Assembly: GCA_021200535.1 (NCBI GenBank)
Contig: JAJQGL010000094.1
Span: 1-64,000, forward strand
DNA from: Clostridiaceae bacterium
GTDB taxonomy: Bacteria > Bacillota > Clostridia > Lachnospirales > Lachnospiraceae
Length of the DNA stretch: 64,000 bases
Direction: 5' to 3'
This document shows, piece after piece, positions 25,651-33,584 of the stretch (positions are counted from its first letter, which is position 1; each line of letters opens with the position of its first letter). The notes under the pieces were generated by a model. That model did no database searches. It was not told where the DNA came from and was given only the letters and a program-made list of their open reading frames with translations. Both the position numbers and the translations under genes were made by a program.

Positions 25651-26979
25651 ATGGTACGCACATATATTGAGCAAAATGTATTTGATGCCTTGCAGGAAAG
25701 GCTACAGTTTATTTTTAAAGAATTTGACAATATCTATGTTTCATTTTCCGGAGGCAAAGACAGCGGTCTGCTGTTAAACCTGCTTCTGGATTATCGCAGC
25801 CGCTTTGCGCCAAACAAAACAATCGGTGTTTTCCATCAGGATTTTGAAGCACAGTATACCGTGACAACGGAATATATTGAACGGACTTTCAAACGGCTGG
25901 AGCAGGAAAGCAACGTGGAACTTTACTGGTGCTGTCTCCCTATGGCGACACGCACTGCACTCAGCAGCTACGAGATGTTTTGGTATCCCTGGGATGACAA
26001 AAAACAGGATGCCTGGTGCCGTCCGATGCCAAAACACGATTACATCATCAATCTGGAACACAATCCGATGACTACTTATAAATACCGGATGCATCAGGAA
26101 GATCTTGCAAAACAATTCAGCAGATGGTACAAGCTTTCCCATGATAACAAAAAAACAGTCTGCCTCCTTGGAATCCGCGCCGACGAATCGCTGCAGCGTT
26201 ACAGCGGCTTTTTAAATAAAAAATACGGTTACAAGGGAACCTGCTGGATCAGCCAGCAATTTAAAGACGTCTGGTGTGCTTCACCGATGTATGACTGGAC
26301 TACCGAAGATGTCTGGCATGCAAATTACCAGTTTTGCTACGATTATAACCGTCTCTACGATCTGTATTATATGGCAGGGCTGAATGTCTCACAAATGCGT
26401 GTGGCATCTCCATTTAACGATTATTCCAAAGACAGCCTGAATCTATACCGTGTCATTGACCCCGAAATCTGGGTAAAGCTGGTTGGCAGGGTACAGGGCG
26501 CCAATTTTGCCTGTATCTACGGACGTACAAAAGCAATGGGATACCGCAATGTCACCCTGCCGGAAGGGCACACATGGCAATCCTATACAAAATTTCTTTT
26601 GGATACTCTCCCTGTGCGTCTGAAAAACAACTATATCAGAAAATTCAATACCTCCATCAAATTCTGGCATACAACCGGCGGCGGATTAGACGAAGATACT
26701 ATCCAGGAGCTTCTGGCACACGGCTATAAAATCAAACGCAATGGCGTTTCGAACTATACCTTAAACAAAAAATCACGGATTATTTTTTTGGAAAAAATTC
26801 CGGATGACACGGACGATATCAAGTCTACCAAAGATATTCCAAGCTGGAAACGAATGTGCTTCTGCATTTTAAAAAATGACCACGTATGCCGTTTTATGGG
26901 ATTTGGACTAAACAGAGAACAGCGGCGGCAGGTTGATGTAATCAAAGCAAAATACAAAAACATTGAAGAAATTGGCTGA
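25651..26979 (+). CDS. IbrA-like PAPS-reductase-family protein
   Basis: 442 residues. I chose ATG 25651 (MVRTYIEQNVFDALQERL), with GGCGGGG upstream, over an in-frame TTG at 25615. Residues 25-45 hold the PP-loop VSFSGGKDSGLLLNLLL of adenylating PAPS-reductase-like ATP pyrophosphatases, and CLLGIRADESLQRY near 170 is the second conserved block. The C-terminal half is the DUF3440-like region. Known: E. coli IbrA with IbrB activates eib genes; the family also resembles DndC. The substrate and chemistry are not established. It is followed 29 bases later by an IbrB-like gene. Confidence 0.8.
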   Translation: MVRTYIEQNVFDALQERLQFIFKEFDNIYVSFSGGKDSGLLLNLLLDYRSRFAPNKTIGVFHQDFEAQYTVTTEYIERTFKRLEQESNVELYWCCLPMATRTALSSYEMFWYPWDDKKQDAWCRPMPKHDYIINLEHNPMTTYKYRMHQEDLAKQFSRWYKLSHDNKKTVCLLGIRADESLQRYSGFLNKKYGYKGTCWISQQFKDVWCASPMYDWTTEDVWHANYQFCYDYNRLYDLYYMAGLNVSQMRVASPFNDYSKDSLNLYRVIDPEIWVKLVGRVQGANFACIYGRTKAMGYRNVTLPEGHTWQSYTKFLLDTLPVRLKNNYIRKFNTSIKFWHTTGGGLDEDTIQELLAHGYKIKRNGVSNYTLNKKSRIIFLEKIPDDTDDIKSTKDIPSWKRMCFCILKNDHVCRFMGFGLNREQRRQVDVIKAKYKNIEEIG

Positions 26980-27008
26980 ACGCAGAAAAAGGGGAACGAG
27001 GTACTCAC

Positions 27009-27545
27009 ATGAAAAAAACATATCAAAGCCCGGTTTACAACGTAATATCTGTACCGATAGAAAAAATAACACCCAATTCTTACAATCCGAATGCGGTTGC
27101 GCCGCCTGAAATGAAGCTTCTTTATGAAAGCATCAAAGAGGACGGCTACACAATGCCCATCGTATGCTACTATTCCAAAGAAGAGGACAATTATATCATT
27201 GTGGATGGTTTCCACCGCTACCGTATTATGCTGGACTATGAAGATATCTACGAAAGAGAACACGGAATGCTTCCGGTATCCGTAATCGACAAACCCATCG
27301 ACCACCGGATGGCGAGTACCATACGCCACAACCGCGCAAGAGGAAGCCATAGCGTTGATTTGATGAGCAATATCATACAGGAGCTTCATGAAATCGGACG
27401 GTCCGATGCCTGGATCAGCAAACACCTGGGCATGGACCGTGACGAAATCCTTCGCTTAAAGCAGATCACCGGTCTTGCCGCCCTGTTTAAGGATGTAAAT
27501 TTCGGAAATGCATGGCAGCCGGAAAATGAAGAGGATGATCTTTAA
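27009..27545 (+). CDS. IbrB-like ParB/sulfiredoxin-fold protein
   Basis: 178 residues. The N-terminal ParB-like nuclease/sulfiredoxin fold has IEKITPNSYNPNAVAPPEMKLLYESIKEDGY (about 15-45), the catalytic-like DGFHRYRI (about 65-72) and, after that, a C-terminal helix-turn-helix-like segment IGRSDAWISKHLGMDRDEILRLKQITG. Known partner of IbrA. Forms a two-gene unit with the preceding gene. Role in this organism unknown; possible gene-control or DNA-modification pair. Confidence 0.8.
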   Translation: MKKTYQSPVYNVISVPIEKITPNSYNPNAVAPPEMKLLYESIKEDGYTMPIVCYYSKEEDNYIIVDGFHRYRIMLDYEDIYEREHGMLPVSVIDKPIDHRMASTIRHNRARGSHSVDLMSNIIQELHEIGRSDAWISKHLGMDRDEILRLKQITGLAALFKDVNFGNAWQPENEEDDL

Positions 27546-27595
27546 GCTGTACTCCCGCAGCGCCTGCCAAAACACTAAGGCAGCAAATAACCAAT

Positions 27596-28138
27596 TCACG
27601 ATTCTGCAAGCGCATTGTACTCCTGCCTGGTAAAACGATGGTACGTGGCAAATGACTCGTCCATCTCCACACAATACACATATGGGTCAATCCTTTGGTC
27701 GTCAAAATAAAAAACATGTCCCAGCCCATGGCATACCATCTGTTCGTAATGATAATTTTTATCAAACCCGGCAAAGCACTCCTGAATCCGTTCCAGGGTG
27801 CATGGCTTTTTCATAATCGTATCTATAAACTGCAGAAAAAACGCAGATGCCTCAACATGCTGATGGATATATTCGCAGCCCTTTTCCGAAATTTCCAGAC
27901 AACAGCGGCCGCCGTCAAATGATACCGCAATTTCTCCCAGCCTTGGAGAAACCGTGTCACGAAACTGCTGCAAAGCAGCAGACAGTTCCTTCTGGCTGGT
28001 ATTTTTCGGCAGCTCCAACAGTTCCGCAATGGAGCTGTTTGGATAGTATAATCTCATACTTTCTCTCTGATAGCCTATTTTGATCTGCCATTCCTTAACC
28101 GTGTCAAGAATATGCCTTTCTAATGCCTGTTCTTTCAT
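27596..28138 (-). CDS. Uncharacterised protein resembling DUF3877
   Basis: 180 residues; ATG 28138 (MKEQALERHILDTVKEW) with GAGGA upstream. Soluble, no signal peptide or membrane segment. A recurring family pattern is the block KIGYQRESMRLYYPNSSIAELL and the C-terminal VCHGLGHVFYFDDQRIDPYVYCVEMDES. I recall this as a Lachnospiraceae/Clostridia family of unknown function (DUF3877). It has its own promoter at 28201-28229 and lies just after the C-terminal fragment of spoIIID. Confidence 0.6.
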   Translation of the reverse strand: MKEQALERHILDTVKEWQIKIGYQRESMRLYYPNSSIAELLELPKNTSQKELSAALQQFRDTVSPRLGEIAVSFDGGRCCLEISEKGCEYIHQHVEASAFFLQFIDTIMKKPCTLERIQECFAGFDKNYHYEQMVCHGLGHVFYFDDQRIDPYVYCVEMDESFATYHRFTRQEYNALAES

Positions 28139-28200
28139 AGTAATCCTCATTTCTTCATACGCTCTCTGCGCATAACGGGTTTATGCCTGCGCTGACTCTG

Positions 28201-28229
28201 ATTTTACAATATATCTTTCCTTCGTGCAA
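28201..28229 (-). promoter_or_regulatory. Promoter of the DUF3877-like gene
   Basis: TTGCAC (28229-28224), 17 bases, TAAAAT (28206-28201), leftward. Confidence 0.55.
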
Positions 28230-28258
28230 ATATTTATCCTGACCGAAAATACAATCTG

Positions 28259-28416
28259 TTACCGGGCATGGTTTTCTTTCTCATGAAGATATTTTTCTTT
28301 TGTCGCCAGACCGCCGCGGATATGGCGCTCTGATTTATTCACATCCAACACCTTCCTTGCCCTGGCAGCCAGACTAGGATTAATACTTTGCAGCCGTTCC
28401 GTAACATCTTTGTGTA
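28259..28416 (-). pseudogene. spoIIID: C-terminal part of split spoIIID
   Basis: Read leftward from the TACA at 28416-28413, the frame encodes HKDVTERLQSINPSLAARAR followed by a segment ending in SERHIRGGLATKEKY and a stop TAA at 28261-28259. This is the second half of SpoIIID, the DNA-binding regulator of mother-cell genes, including the end of the recognition helix and the basic C-terminal region. In this arrangement it has no start codon or ribosome binding site of its own; the recombinase stop codon lies just upstream in the same frame. It becomes codons 38-88 of an intact gene if the intervening element is excised. Confidence 0.9.
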
Positions 28417-28437
28417 TGGTTCTATCCAATTAGAACG
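28408..28437 (-). other. attL-like junction of the spoIIID element
   Basis: Minus-strand order: CGTTCT (28437-28432), 12 bases, CCATA (28419-28415), central CA (28414-28413), then spoIIID sequence. It shares TACA (28416-28413) with the other junction at 33443-33440. The recombinase stop codon (28432-28430) lies inside this half-site. Confidence 0.8.
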
Positions 28438-29944
28438 ATTTTATCCCATTCGGACAAACCGGTTCAAACAACCGGAAATAAATATCCACATTGCCCTCTC
28501 TGTCTACTTCTATGTAGTCGATCAATTTTTTAAGCTGTGCATTATTCAGATCACGGACGGGCATTTCAAATGTCCGGAATGTCTGCTCCATAACCCATTG
28601 TATATCCTTTCCGCGGCTGCTGTCAAAAGCAATCAGCTTTAACTGATTCTCAAGCTGTTTCTGTTGTGCTAATAATCCATCTATATTTTTATGCAGCTCT
28701 TCTTTTGTAATAAGGTCGTCTGCATACATCTCAGCATATTTTTTTCTTTTTTTCCGGCATTTTTGTAAGTCCCTGTTTAAGCCTCTTTCCCTCTCCCTGT
28801 TTTCATCCTGCGATTTGTATTTTCGGACAAACTCGTTTGCTATCTTTTGCATAAGCTTATCTTTGTCCTTTATCTGCTGCGAAAAATATTTTTCCAGGGC
28901 CTGCAGCATTTCTTCCTCGTCTATCGTAACCGCATTGGAACAGCTGTCCGCACCCCGCCCATTCCTTCCCGAACATACCCAGCGAATATACGTATTTTTA
29001 TAAGTGCGCACGCTTCTTCGGTAAGACCAGCCGCATTCTTTGCATTTAATCAGCGTAGAAAACAAATGCTTATTGCTCTGGCGTTCATGCTTTAAATGAA
29101 ATGCCCTGTGCCGGTCCTGCATGATCTTCTGTACAATTTTAAACTGCTCTGGTTCAATAATTTTCAAATCCTCCCGCTCTGTCACAATCCAGTCCTTTTC
29201 TTCCTTTTTCTCCCTTGTCCCTGTTAAAAAATCTTTTACCTCCTGTTTGCCATTTACAATCTTGCCAATATATAATTCATTTGTAAGAATCCGGCAAATA
29301 CCGTTTTGGGAAAAATTGCAATTCCTTTTTGTTTTTATCCCTCTCTCATTGAGCATATTGGCAATTTTTGCCGCGCCAAAACCATCCTCTGTATACCATT
29401 GGTATATCTGACGGACTACAAGCGCCTCTTCCCTGTTGATATTTAAGTTGAAATAATCCCCGCATACCTTGTCGTAACCATATACGAGATTGGGCACACG
29501 CCCCTTTTCGGCATTTGCCTTTTTCCCAAACTTCACCCTCTTGGACATATTGGCACTTTCTTCCTGTGCCAATGCGCCAAATACCGTCAGCACAAACTCC
29601 GACTGGCCCAGCACCGTCATGTTGGCGGTAAGAAATGTAGTCTCTATATTCAGGGCTTTTAGCTGCCGTACGCTTTGAAGTAAATCTACTGTATTTCTTG
29701 CAAACCGGCTAATATCTTTTACCACTACCATATCAAACCATCCCTTTTTGGCGTCCTGCAGCAGCTGTAAAAATTGTTTCCTGTTTTTCGTTTTTGTTCC
29801 AGATATTCCCTCATCCGCATATACACAAACTAATGTATCATGATTTTTTTTTGCATACTCCAAAAAAAATTCTTTCTGCGTCTGTAAACTATTTAACTGG
29901 TCCTCCTTATCGGTTGAAACCCTGCAATATGCCACAATATTCAT
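28430..29944 (-). CDS. Large serine recombinase (SpoIVCA/TnpX type)
   Basis: 504 residues. Resolvase catalytic domain 1-145: CRVSTDKEDQLNS with the nucleophile Ser in RVST, ADEGISGTKTKNRKQFLQLL, VVVKDISRFARNTVDLL. Recombinase domain about 150-270; zinc ribbon CKECGW...WVCSGRNGRGADSC near 310-350; long coiled coil about 360-440; C-terminal domain to 504. Start ATG 29944. The last codons and stop are part of the attachment site, the usual position for an integrase gene. A sigma-E-like promoter lies 150 bases upstream of the preceding small ORF. Inferred job: excision of the element from spoIIID during sporulation. Confidence 0.92.
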   Translation of the reverse strand: MNIVAYCRVSTDKEDQLNSLQTQKEFFLEYAKKNHDTLVCVYADEGISGTKTKNRKQFLQLLQDAKKGWFDMVVVKDISRFARNTVDLLQSVRQLKALNIETTFLTANMTVLGQSEFVLTVFGALAQEESANMSKRVKFGKKANAEKGRVPNLVYGYDKVCGDYFNLNINREEALVVRQIYQWYTEDGFGAAKIANMLNERGIKTKRNCNFSQNGICRILTNELYIGKIVNGKQEVKDFLTGTREKKEEKDWIVTEREDLKIIEPEQFKIVQKIMQDRHRAFHLKHERQSNKHLFSTLIKCKECGWSYRRSVRTYKNTYIRWVCSGRNGRGADSCSNAVTIDEEEMLQALEKYFSQQIKDKDKLMQKIANEFVRKYKSQDENRERERGLNRDLQKCRKKRKKYAEMYADDLITKEELHKNIDGLLAQQKQLENQLKLIAFDSSRGKDIQWVMEQTFRTFEMPVRDLNNAQLKKLIDYIEVDREGNVDIYFRLFEPVCPNGIKSF

Positions 29945-29963
29945 TTGCCCTGCCGCCCCTCTT

Positions 29964-30024
29964 TCCTAATCTGCTTTCCTTTGCATCTTCCTGCCCTTTC
30001 ACTCCTGATCTGCTTTCCTTTGCA
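29964..30024. repeat. 22-base direct repeat around the small ORF stop codon
   Basis: TCCTAATCTGCTTTCCTTTGCA at 29964-29985 and TCCTGATCTGCTTTCCTTTGCA at 30003-30024 differ by one base and are 39 bases apart (13 codons). They could be a duplication of the ORF tail or paired protein-binding sites between the ORF and the recombinase. Confidence 0.6.
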
Positions 30025-30169
30025 CCTTTCTGTTGCCTTCCTCACAAATCGCATCCTGCAATTTCCCTATGCCATACTCTACCAGTATCTTTTCCATCCT
30101 CTTTTCCATAATTCCAACAGGATTTGGATTGTGAAAGTGAAAATGCAGTTGTCTTTTTTCTGTTTCCAT
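29999..30169 (-). CDS. Small 56-residue protein upstream of the recombinase
   Basis: Begins METEKRQLHFHFHNPNPVGI, continues with a charged helical segment, and ends QRKADQE. ATG 30169; the site upstream is weak. It lies 54 bases before the recombinase on the same strand, behind the same sigma-E-like promoter, so the two are probably co-transcribed. I do not recognise a named family; small ORFs with an N-terminal NPN motif do precede clostridial serine recombinases. Because serine integrases need a small partner to excise, a recombination directionality factor is a reasonable guess. Confidence 0.6.
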   Translation of the reverse strand: METEKRQLHFHFHNPNPVGIMEKRMEKILVEYGIGKLQDAICEEGNRKVQRKADQE

Positions 30170-30316
30170 ATGCCCATTCTTTCTGACTTAACCTCATACC
30201 GCGCCCGCAGGAGGCGGCTGGTACTAGTGTTAAATCGAATAAATTCGATTGACGTTGGCGAAGCCTGCGGCACCAACTCACAGTGTGAAAGTCTTTAACC
30301 TGCACACTTTAATCCA

Positions 30317-30345
30317 TTTGTATGAAAAAAAAGGACAGGTTATGA
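30317..30345 (-). promoter_or_regulatory. Sigma-E-like promoter of the recombinase unit
   Basis: Leftward TCATAAC (30345-30339), 14 bases, CATACAAA (30324-30317). This fits the B. subtilis sigma-E pattern KMATATT-N14/15-CATACAHT with few mismatches and the same 14-base spacing as the spoIIID site. A dyad AATCGAA-TAAA-TTCGATT (30233-30250) lies in the 140-base leader. Confidence 0.6.
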
Positions 30346-30377
30346 TAGGAATCACAGACAGAAGCGCTAATTTTTAC

Positions 30378-30406
30378 TTGAATCTTAAACCGAAAAAGAA
30401 TATAGT
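30378..30406 (+). promoter_or_regulatory. Vegetative-type promoter of trkAH
   Basis: TTGAAT (30378-30383), 17 bases, TATAGT (30401-30406), 40 bases before the trkA start. Confidence 0.65.
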
Positions 30407-30445
30407 ATAACCATGCTATATTCTGTCAACACAAGGAGGCAAAAA

Positions 30446-31834
30446 ATGATACGATCGAGAAATCCCATAAAGCAGGGATTGAACATTATTATCGTAGGCT
30501 GCGGCAAGGTGGGGGCTACCCTGATCGAGCAGTTGAGCAGGGAAGGGCACGACATCACCATCATTGACAAAAACGCGGGGAAAATACAGGAAATCACAAA
30601 CCTCTATGATATTATGGGGCTGGTTGGAAACGGAGCCAGCTATAGCGTCCAGATGGATGCGGGTATCGAAGAAACGGATTTGATCATTGCCGTAACCGAA
30701 TCAGATGAATTGAATCTGCTGTGCTGTACAGTGGCAAAACAAGTCGCTAACTGTGCTGCCATCGCAAGGGTCCGAAATCCTGATTACAGCAAGGAAGCCA
30801 ATTATCTGCAGGAGAAGCTCGGACTTGCTATGATCATCAACCCGGAGCTGGAGGCCGCCAAGGAGATTGCCCGAATCCTGTATCTTCCGACGGCGCTTGA
30901 AGTCAATTCTTTTGCCCATGGACAGGCGGAGCTGATTAAATTTAAAATTCCGGAGGGCAGCGCCCTTGACGGCATAACCATTTCTTACTTTGGAAAAAAT
31001 CTCTCTTCCAACGTATTGATTTGCGCCATCGAAAGAGAAGATCAGGTATATATACCAGATGGTGATTTCTTATTACTGCATGGCGATGTCATTTCCTTTG
31101 TCTGCTCTAAGAAAAACGCAAAGGTATTTCTGGAGGACATGGGATTTAAGACAACACAGGTAAAAAACACAATGATCATCGGCGGAAGCCGGGCTGCCTA
31201 TTATCTTGCCGTCCAGCTGCTCCATATGGGTATCTCCGTTAAAATTATTGAAAGCAGCCGGGAGCGCTGCGAAGAGCTGAGCGTCCTTCTTCCAAAGGCA
31301 ATTATTATCAACGGCGACGGAACAGATGAAGAGCTTTTAAAGGAGGAGGACATTGAATACACGGAATCCTTTGTTCCCCTGACCGGCATTGATGAAGAAA
31401 ACATCCTTCTGACCCTCCATGCCAGACAGGTATCCAACGCGAAGGTAATAACCAAGATCAACCGTATCAATTTTAAAAACGTGATCAGCCATCTTGACCT
31501 TGGAAGCGTGGTATATCCGCGTTACATTACTTCAGAAGCCATCATCGCCTATGTACGTGCCAAAAAGGACTCGATGAACAGCAATATAGAAACCTTGTAC
31601 CATATGTTTGACCACCGTGTGGAAGCCATTGAATTTCGCGTGGATGAGACCTCTGAGGTGACAGATACCCCTCTTAAGGATTTATCTTTAAAAAAGCATC
31701 TGCTCATCTGCTTTATTAACAGAAACGGCTCCATCCTGATTCCAAGCGGTCAGGATTGCATTCAGGTAGGCGATACCGTCATGCTCGTTACAACACACAG
31801 CGGTTTTAATGATATTCAGGATATATTAAGATAA
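30446..31834 (+). CDS. trkA: Trk potassium transporter peripheral subunit TrkA
   Basis: 462 residues; ATG 30446 (MIRSRNPIKQGL) with AGGAGG 6 bases upstream. Two RCK modules: NAD-binding IIVGCGKVGATLIEQLSREGHDITIID near residue 15 and IIGGSRAAYYLAVQLLHMG near 240, each followed by a TrkA-C domain. Known: the cytoplasmic ring that gates TrkH in response to nucleotides. Followed 55 bases later by trkH. It lies inside the spoIIID element, so it would leave the mother-cell chromosome if the element is excised. Confidence 0.92.
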   Translation: MIRSRNPIKQGLNIIIVGCGKVGATLIEQLSREGHDITIIDKNAGKIQEITNLYDIMGLVGNGASYSVQMDAGIEETDLIIAVTESDELNLLCCTVAKQVANCAAIARVRNPDYSKEANYLQEKLGLAMIINPELEAAKEIARILYLPTALEVNSFAHGQAELIKFKIPEGSALDGITISYFGKNLSSNVLICAIEREDQVYIPDGDFLLLHGDVISFVCSKKNAKVFLEDMGFKTTQVKNTMIIGGSRAAYYLAVQLLHMGISVKIIESSRERCEELSVLLPKAIIINGDGTDEELLKEEDIEYTESFVPLTGIDEENILLTLHARQVSNAKVITKINRINFKNVISHLDLGSVVYPRYITSEAIIAYVRAKKDSMNSNIETLYHMFDHRVEAIEFRVDETSEVTDTPLKDLSLKKHLLICFINRNGSILIPSGQDCIQVGDTVMLVTTHSGFNDIQDILR

Positions 31835-31889
31835 AATGCGGTTTGTGCCTGCATCCAATATGCAGGCCTGCGCAGGAATGAGGAATTGT

Positions 31890-33371
31890 ATGAATAATTC
31901 GATTGTACGTTTTATTTTAGGACATGTTTTATTGATAGAAGCGGCTTTTTTGCTTCTTCCCTGTCTGATTGCCGCCATCTACGGGGAAAATGAGGGCCTG
32001 TGGTATCTGCTGACGGCCGCTCTCTGCGGATTACTGGGTTTTCTTATGATTTTGCGAAAACCGAAAAACAACATATTTTACCTGAAAGAGGGCTGTGTTG
32101 CCACGGCGCTTAGCTGGATCTTTCTGAGTTTTTTTGGCGCCCTTCCTTTTTTGTTTAGCGGAGAAATTCCTTCTTTTACGGATGCTCTTTTTGAAACCAT
32201 TTCCGGTTTTACCACCACCGGCGCCAGCATCCTAAGCGATGTGGAAGCACTTTCCCACTGCTCCTTATTCTGGCGCAGCTTTACCCATTGGATCGGTGGC
32301 ATGGGCGTTCTGGTGTTCCTCCTTGCCATCATTCCGCTCAGCGGCGGCTCCAATATTAATCTGATGCGGGCAGAAAGCCCCGGCCCCTCTGTCGGAAAAT
32401 TAGTCCCTAAGGTAAAATATACCGCCCGGATTTTATATCTGATTTATTTGGGCATGACCATAGTTGAAATCCTTTTACTGCTGATTGGCAAAATGCCTCT
32501 GTTTGATGCGCTGACCATCAGCTTTGGTACTGCCGGAACGGGAGGATTTAGCATAAAAAATGACAGTATGATGAGCTACTCCCCTTATTTACAGTGGGTC
32601 GTAACTATTTTTATGATTCTGTTTGGTATAAATTTCAACGCCTACTATCTTATCCTGTATAAAAATATAAAAAAAGCATTCGGCATGGAAGAGGTAAGAT
32701 GTTATATTGCGATTATCCTTGTTGCCATTGGTATTATCTTTTTTCATATTTTACCAATGTCATCCGGAACGTTCGATGCCCTGACAAAGTCTGCCTTTCA
32801 GGTAGGCTCCATCATCACAACAACCGGTTATGCCACGGCAGACTTTGACCTCTGGCCCCAGACGTGCAGGACCGTTCTTGTACTACTGATGTTTATTGGC
32901 GCCTGCGCCGGAAGCACCGGCGGCGGCATCAAGGTTTCCCGCATTGTCGTGCTCATGAAAAGTGTAATAAAAGAATTAAATTCTTATATCCACCCAAAAA
33001 GCATCAAAAAAATCAATTTAGATAAAAAACCCATCGAGCATGAAGTAGTCCGTTCGATCAATGTCTTTTTTATCACTTTTATGCTGCTTTTTTCCACTTC
33101 TGTTCTTATCGTTTCTTTCGAAGGACAGGATTTAGTCACCACGTTTACAGCCGTAATTGCTGCGTTTAATAATATAGGCCCCGGGCTCGCCAAGGTAGGC
33201 CCAACCCAAAATTTCGGATTTTTAACGCCGCTGACGAAATATGTCCTGATGTTTGATATGCTCGCCGGCAGACTGGAGCTGTTTCCGCTGTTGATTCTAT
33301 TCCACCCGGCGATCTGGAAGGATCTGCTTACCCAGAAAATGGGCAGAAAAAGCCGTAATAAATCTTCATAA
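31890..33371 (+). CDS. trkH: Trk potassium uptake channel TrkH
   Basis: 493 residues; ATG 31890 (MNNSIVRFILG) follows GAGGA. About ten membrane segments with four pore loops of the TrkH/KtrB family, seen as SGFTTTGASI near 110, FGTAGTGGFS near 215, TTTGYATADF near 315 and NNIGPGLAKVG near 430, plus AGSTGGGIK near 345. Known: K+ uptake coupled to Na+ or H+ and gated by TrkA. Forms a two-gene unit with trkA as cargo of the spoIIID element; ends 20 bases from the N-terminal spoIIID fragment, which it faces. Confidence 0.92.
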   Translation: MNNSIVRFILGHVLLIEAAFLLLPCLIAAIYGENEGLWYLLTAALCGLLGFLMILRKPKNNIFYLKEGCVATALSWIFLSFFGALPFLFSGEIPSFTDALFETISGFTTTGASILSDVEALSHCSLFWRSFTHWIGGMGVLVFLLAIIPLSGGSNINLMRAESPGPSVGKLVPKVKYTARILYLIYLGMTIVEILLLLIGKMPLFDALTISFGTAGTGGFSIKNDSMMSYSPYLQWVVTIFMILFGINFNAYYLILYKNIKKAFGMEEVRCYIAIILVAIGIIFFHILPMSSGTFDALTKSAFQVGSIITTTGYATADFDLWPQTCRTVLVLLMFIGACAGSTGGGIKVSRIVVLMKSVIKELNSYIHPKSIKKINLDKKPIEHEVVRSINVFFITFMLLFSTSVLIVSFEGQDLVTTFTAVIAAFNNIGPGLAKVGPTQNFGFLTPLTKYVLMFDMLAGRLELFPLLILFHPAIWKDLLTQKMGRKSRNKSS

Positions 33372-33390
33372 ATACGCCCTTTTTTCGATT

Positions 33391-33552
33391 CTAGTGCAGC
33401 ATTTTACCGGCCTGACCGTTCTGTTTTGTTCCATCCATATGTACCGTACTCTTACTAATGCCCAGCTCTTTTGCCGCCTGCCTGACCGTCGCATTCTGTT
33501 CCACAATGTATCTGGCAGCTTCCACCGCTCTCTCTTCAATATACTCCTTCAA
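33391..33552 (-). pseudogene. spoIIID: N-terminal part of split spoIIID
   Basis: Start TTG 33552 aligns with the start of known SpoIIID and has GGGGG 7 bases upstream (an ATG two codons earlier is too close to it). The frame reads KEYIEERAVEAARYIVEQNA, then the helix-turn-helix VRQAAKELGISKSTVH. After the TACA core (33443-33440) it runs into element sequence (MDGTKQNGQAGKMLH) and stops at 33393-33391. The truncated 53-residue product keeps most of the HTH but lacks the basic C-terminal region. A sigma-E-like promoter precedes it. Excision of the element restores the complete regulator. Confidence 0.9.
33417..33448 (-). other. attR-like junction of the spoIIID element
   Basis: Minus-strand order: spoIIID sequence ACGG, TACA (33443-33440) whose last two bases are the central CA, TATGG (33439-33435), 12 bases, AGAACG (33422-33417). 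It supplies the right half of the symmetric attP predicted for the excised circle. Confidence 0.8.
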
Positions 33553-33584
33553 TCCCATTCCCCCTAAGACGACTTGTTTATTTT

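Larger units (their letters stand above)
28413..33443. mobile_element. 5,027 bp element interrupting spoIIID (skin-like)
   Basis: The element lies between two TACA cores (28413-28416 and 33440-33443), one in each half of spoIIID. Contents from left: large serine recombinase (28430-29944, minus), a 56-residue ORF (29999-30169, minus), a divergent promoter region, then trkA and trkH (30446-33371, plus). Recombination between the cores joins codons 37 and 38 of spoIIID in frame, giving 88 residues. The circle junction would read CGTTCT-N12-CCATA-CA-TATGG-N12-AGAACG, a symmetric 48-base serine-recombinase attP. Known analogues: the skin element in sigK and prophages in other spore genes. An element in spoIIID is, to my knowledge, not described. 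Confidence 0.85.

Noticed and set aside
30042-30305. 87-codon minus-strand ORF upstream of the recombinase
   Set aside because: Runs through the leader and dyads with no ribosome site; the neighbouring frame (29999-30169) is better placed and ends next to the recombinase.
33391-33552. SpoIIID N-terminal fragment as a separate small regulator
   Set aside because: It ends in element-derived residues right after the HTH, and the matching C-terminal half with perfect frame is at the other end of the element.
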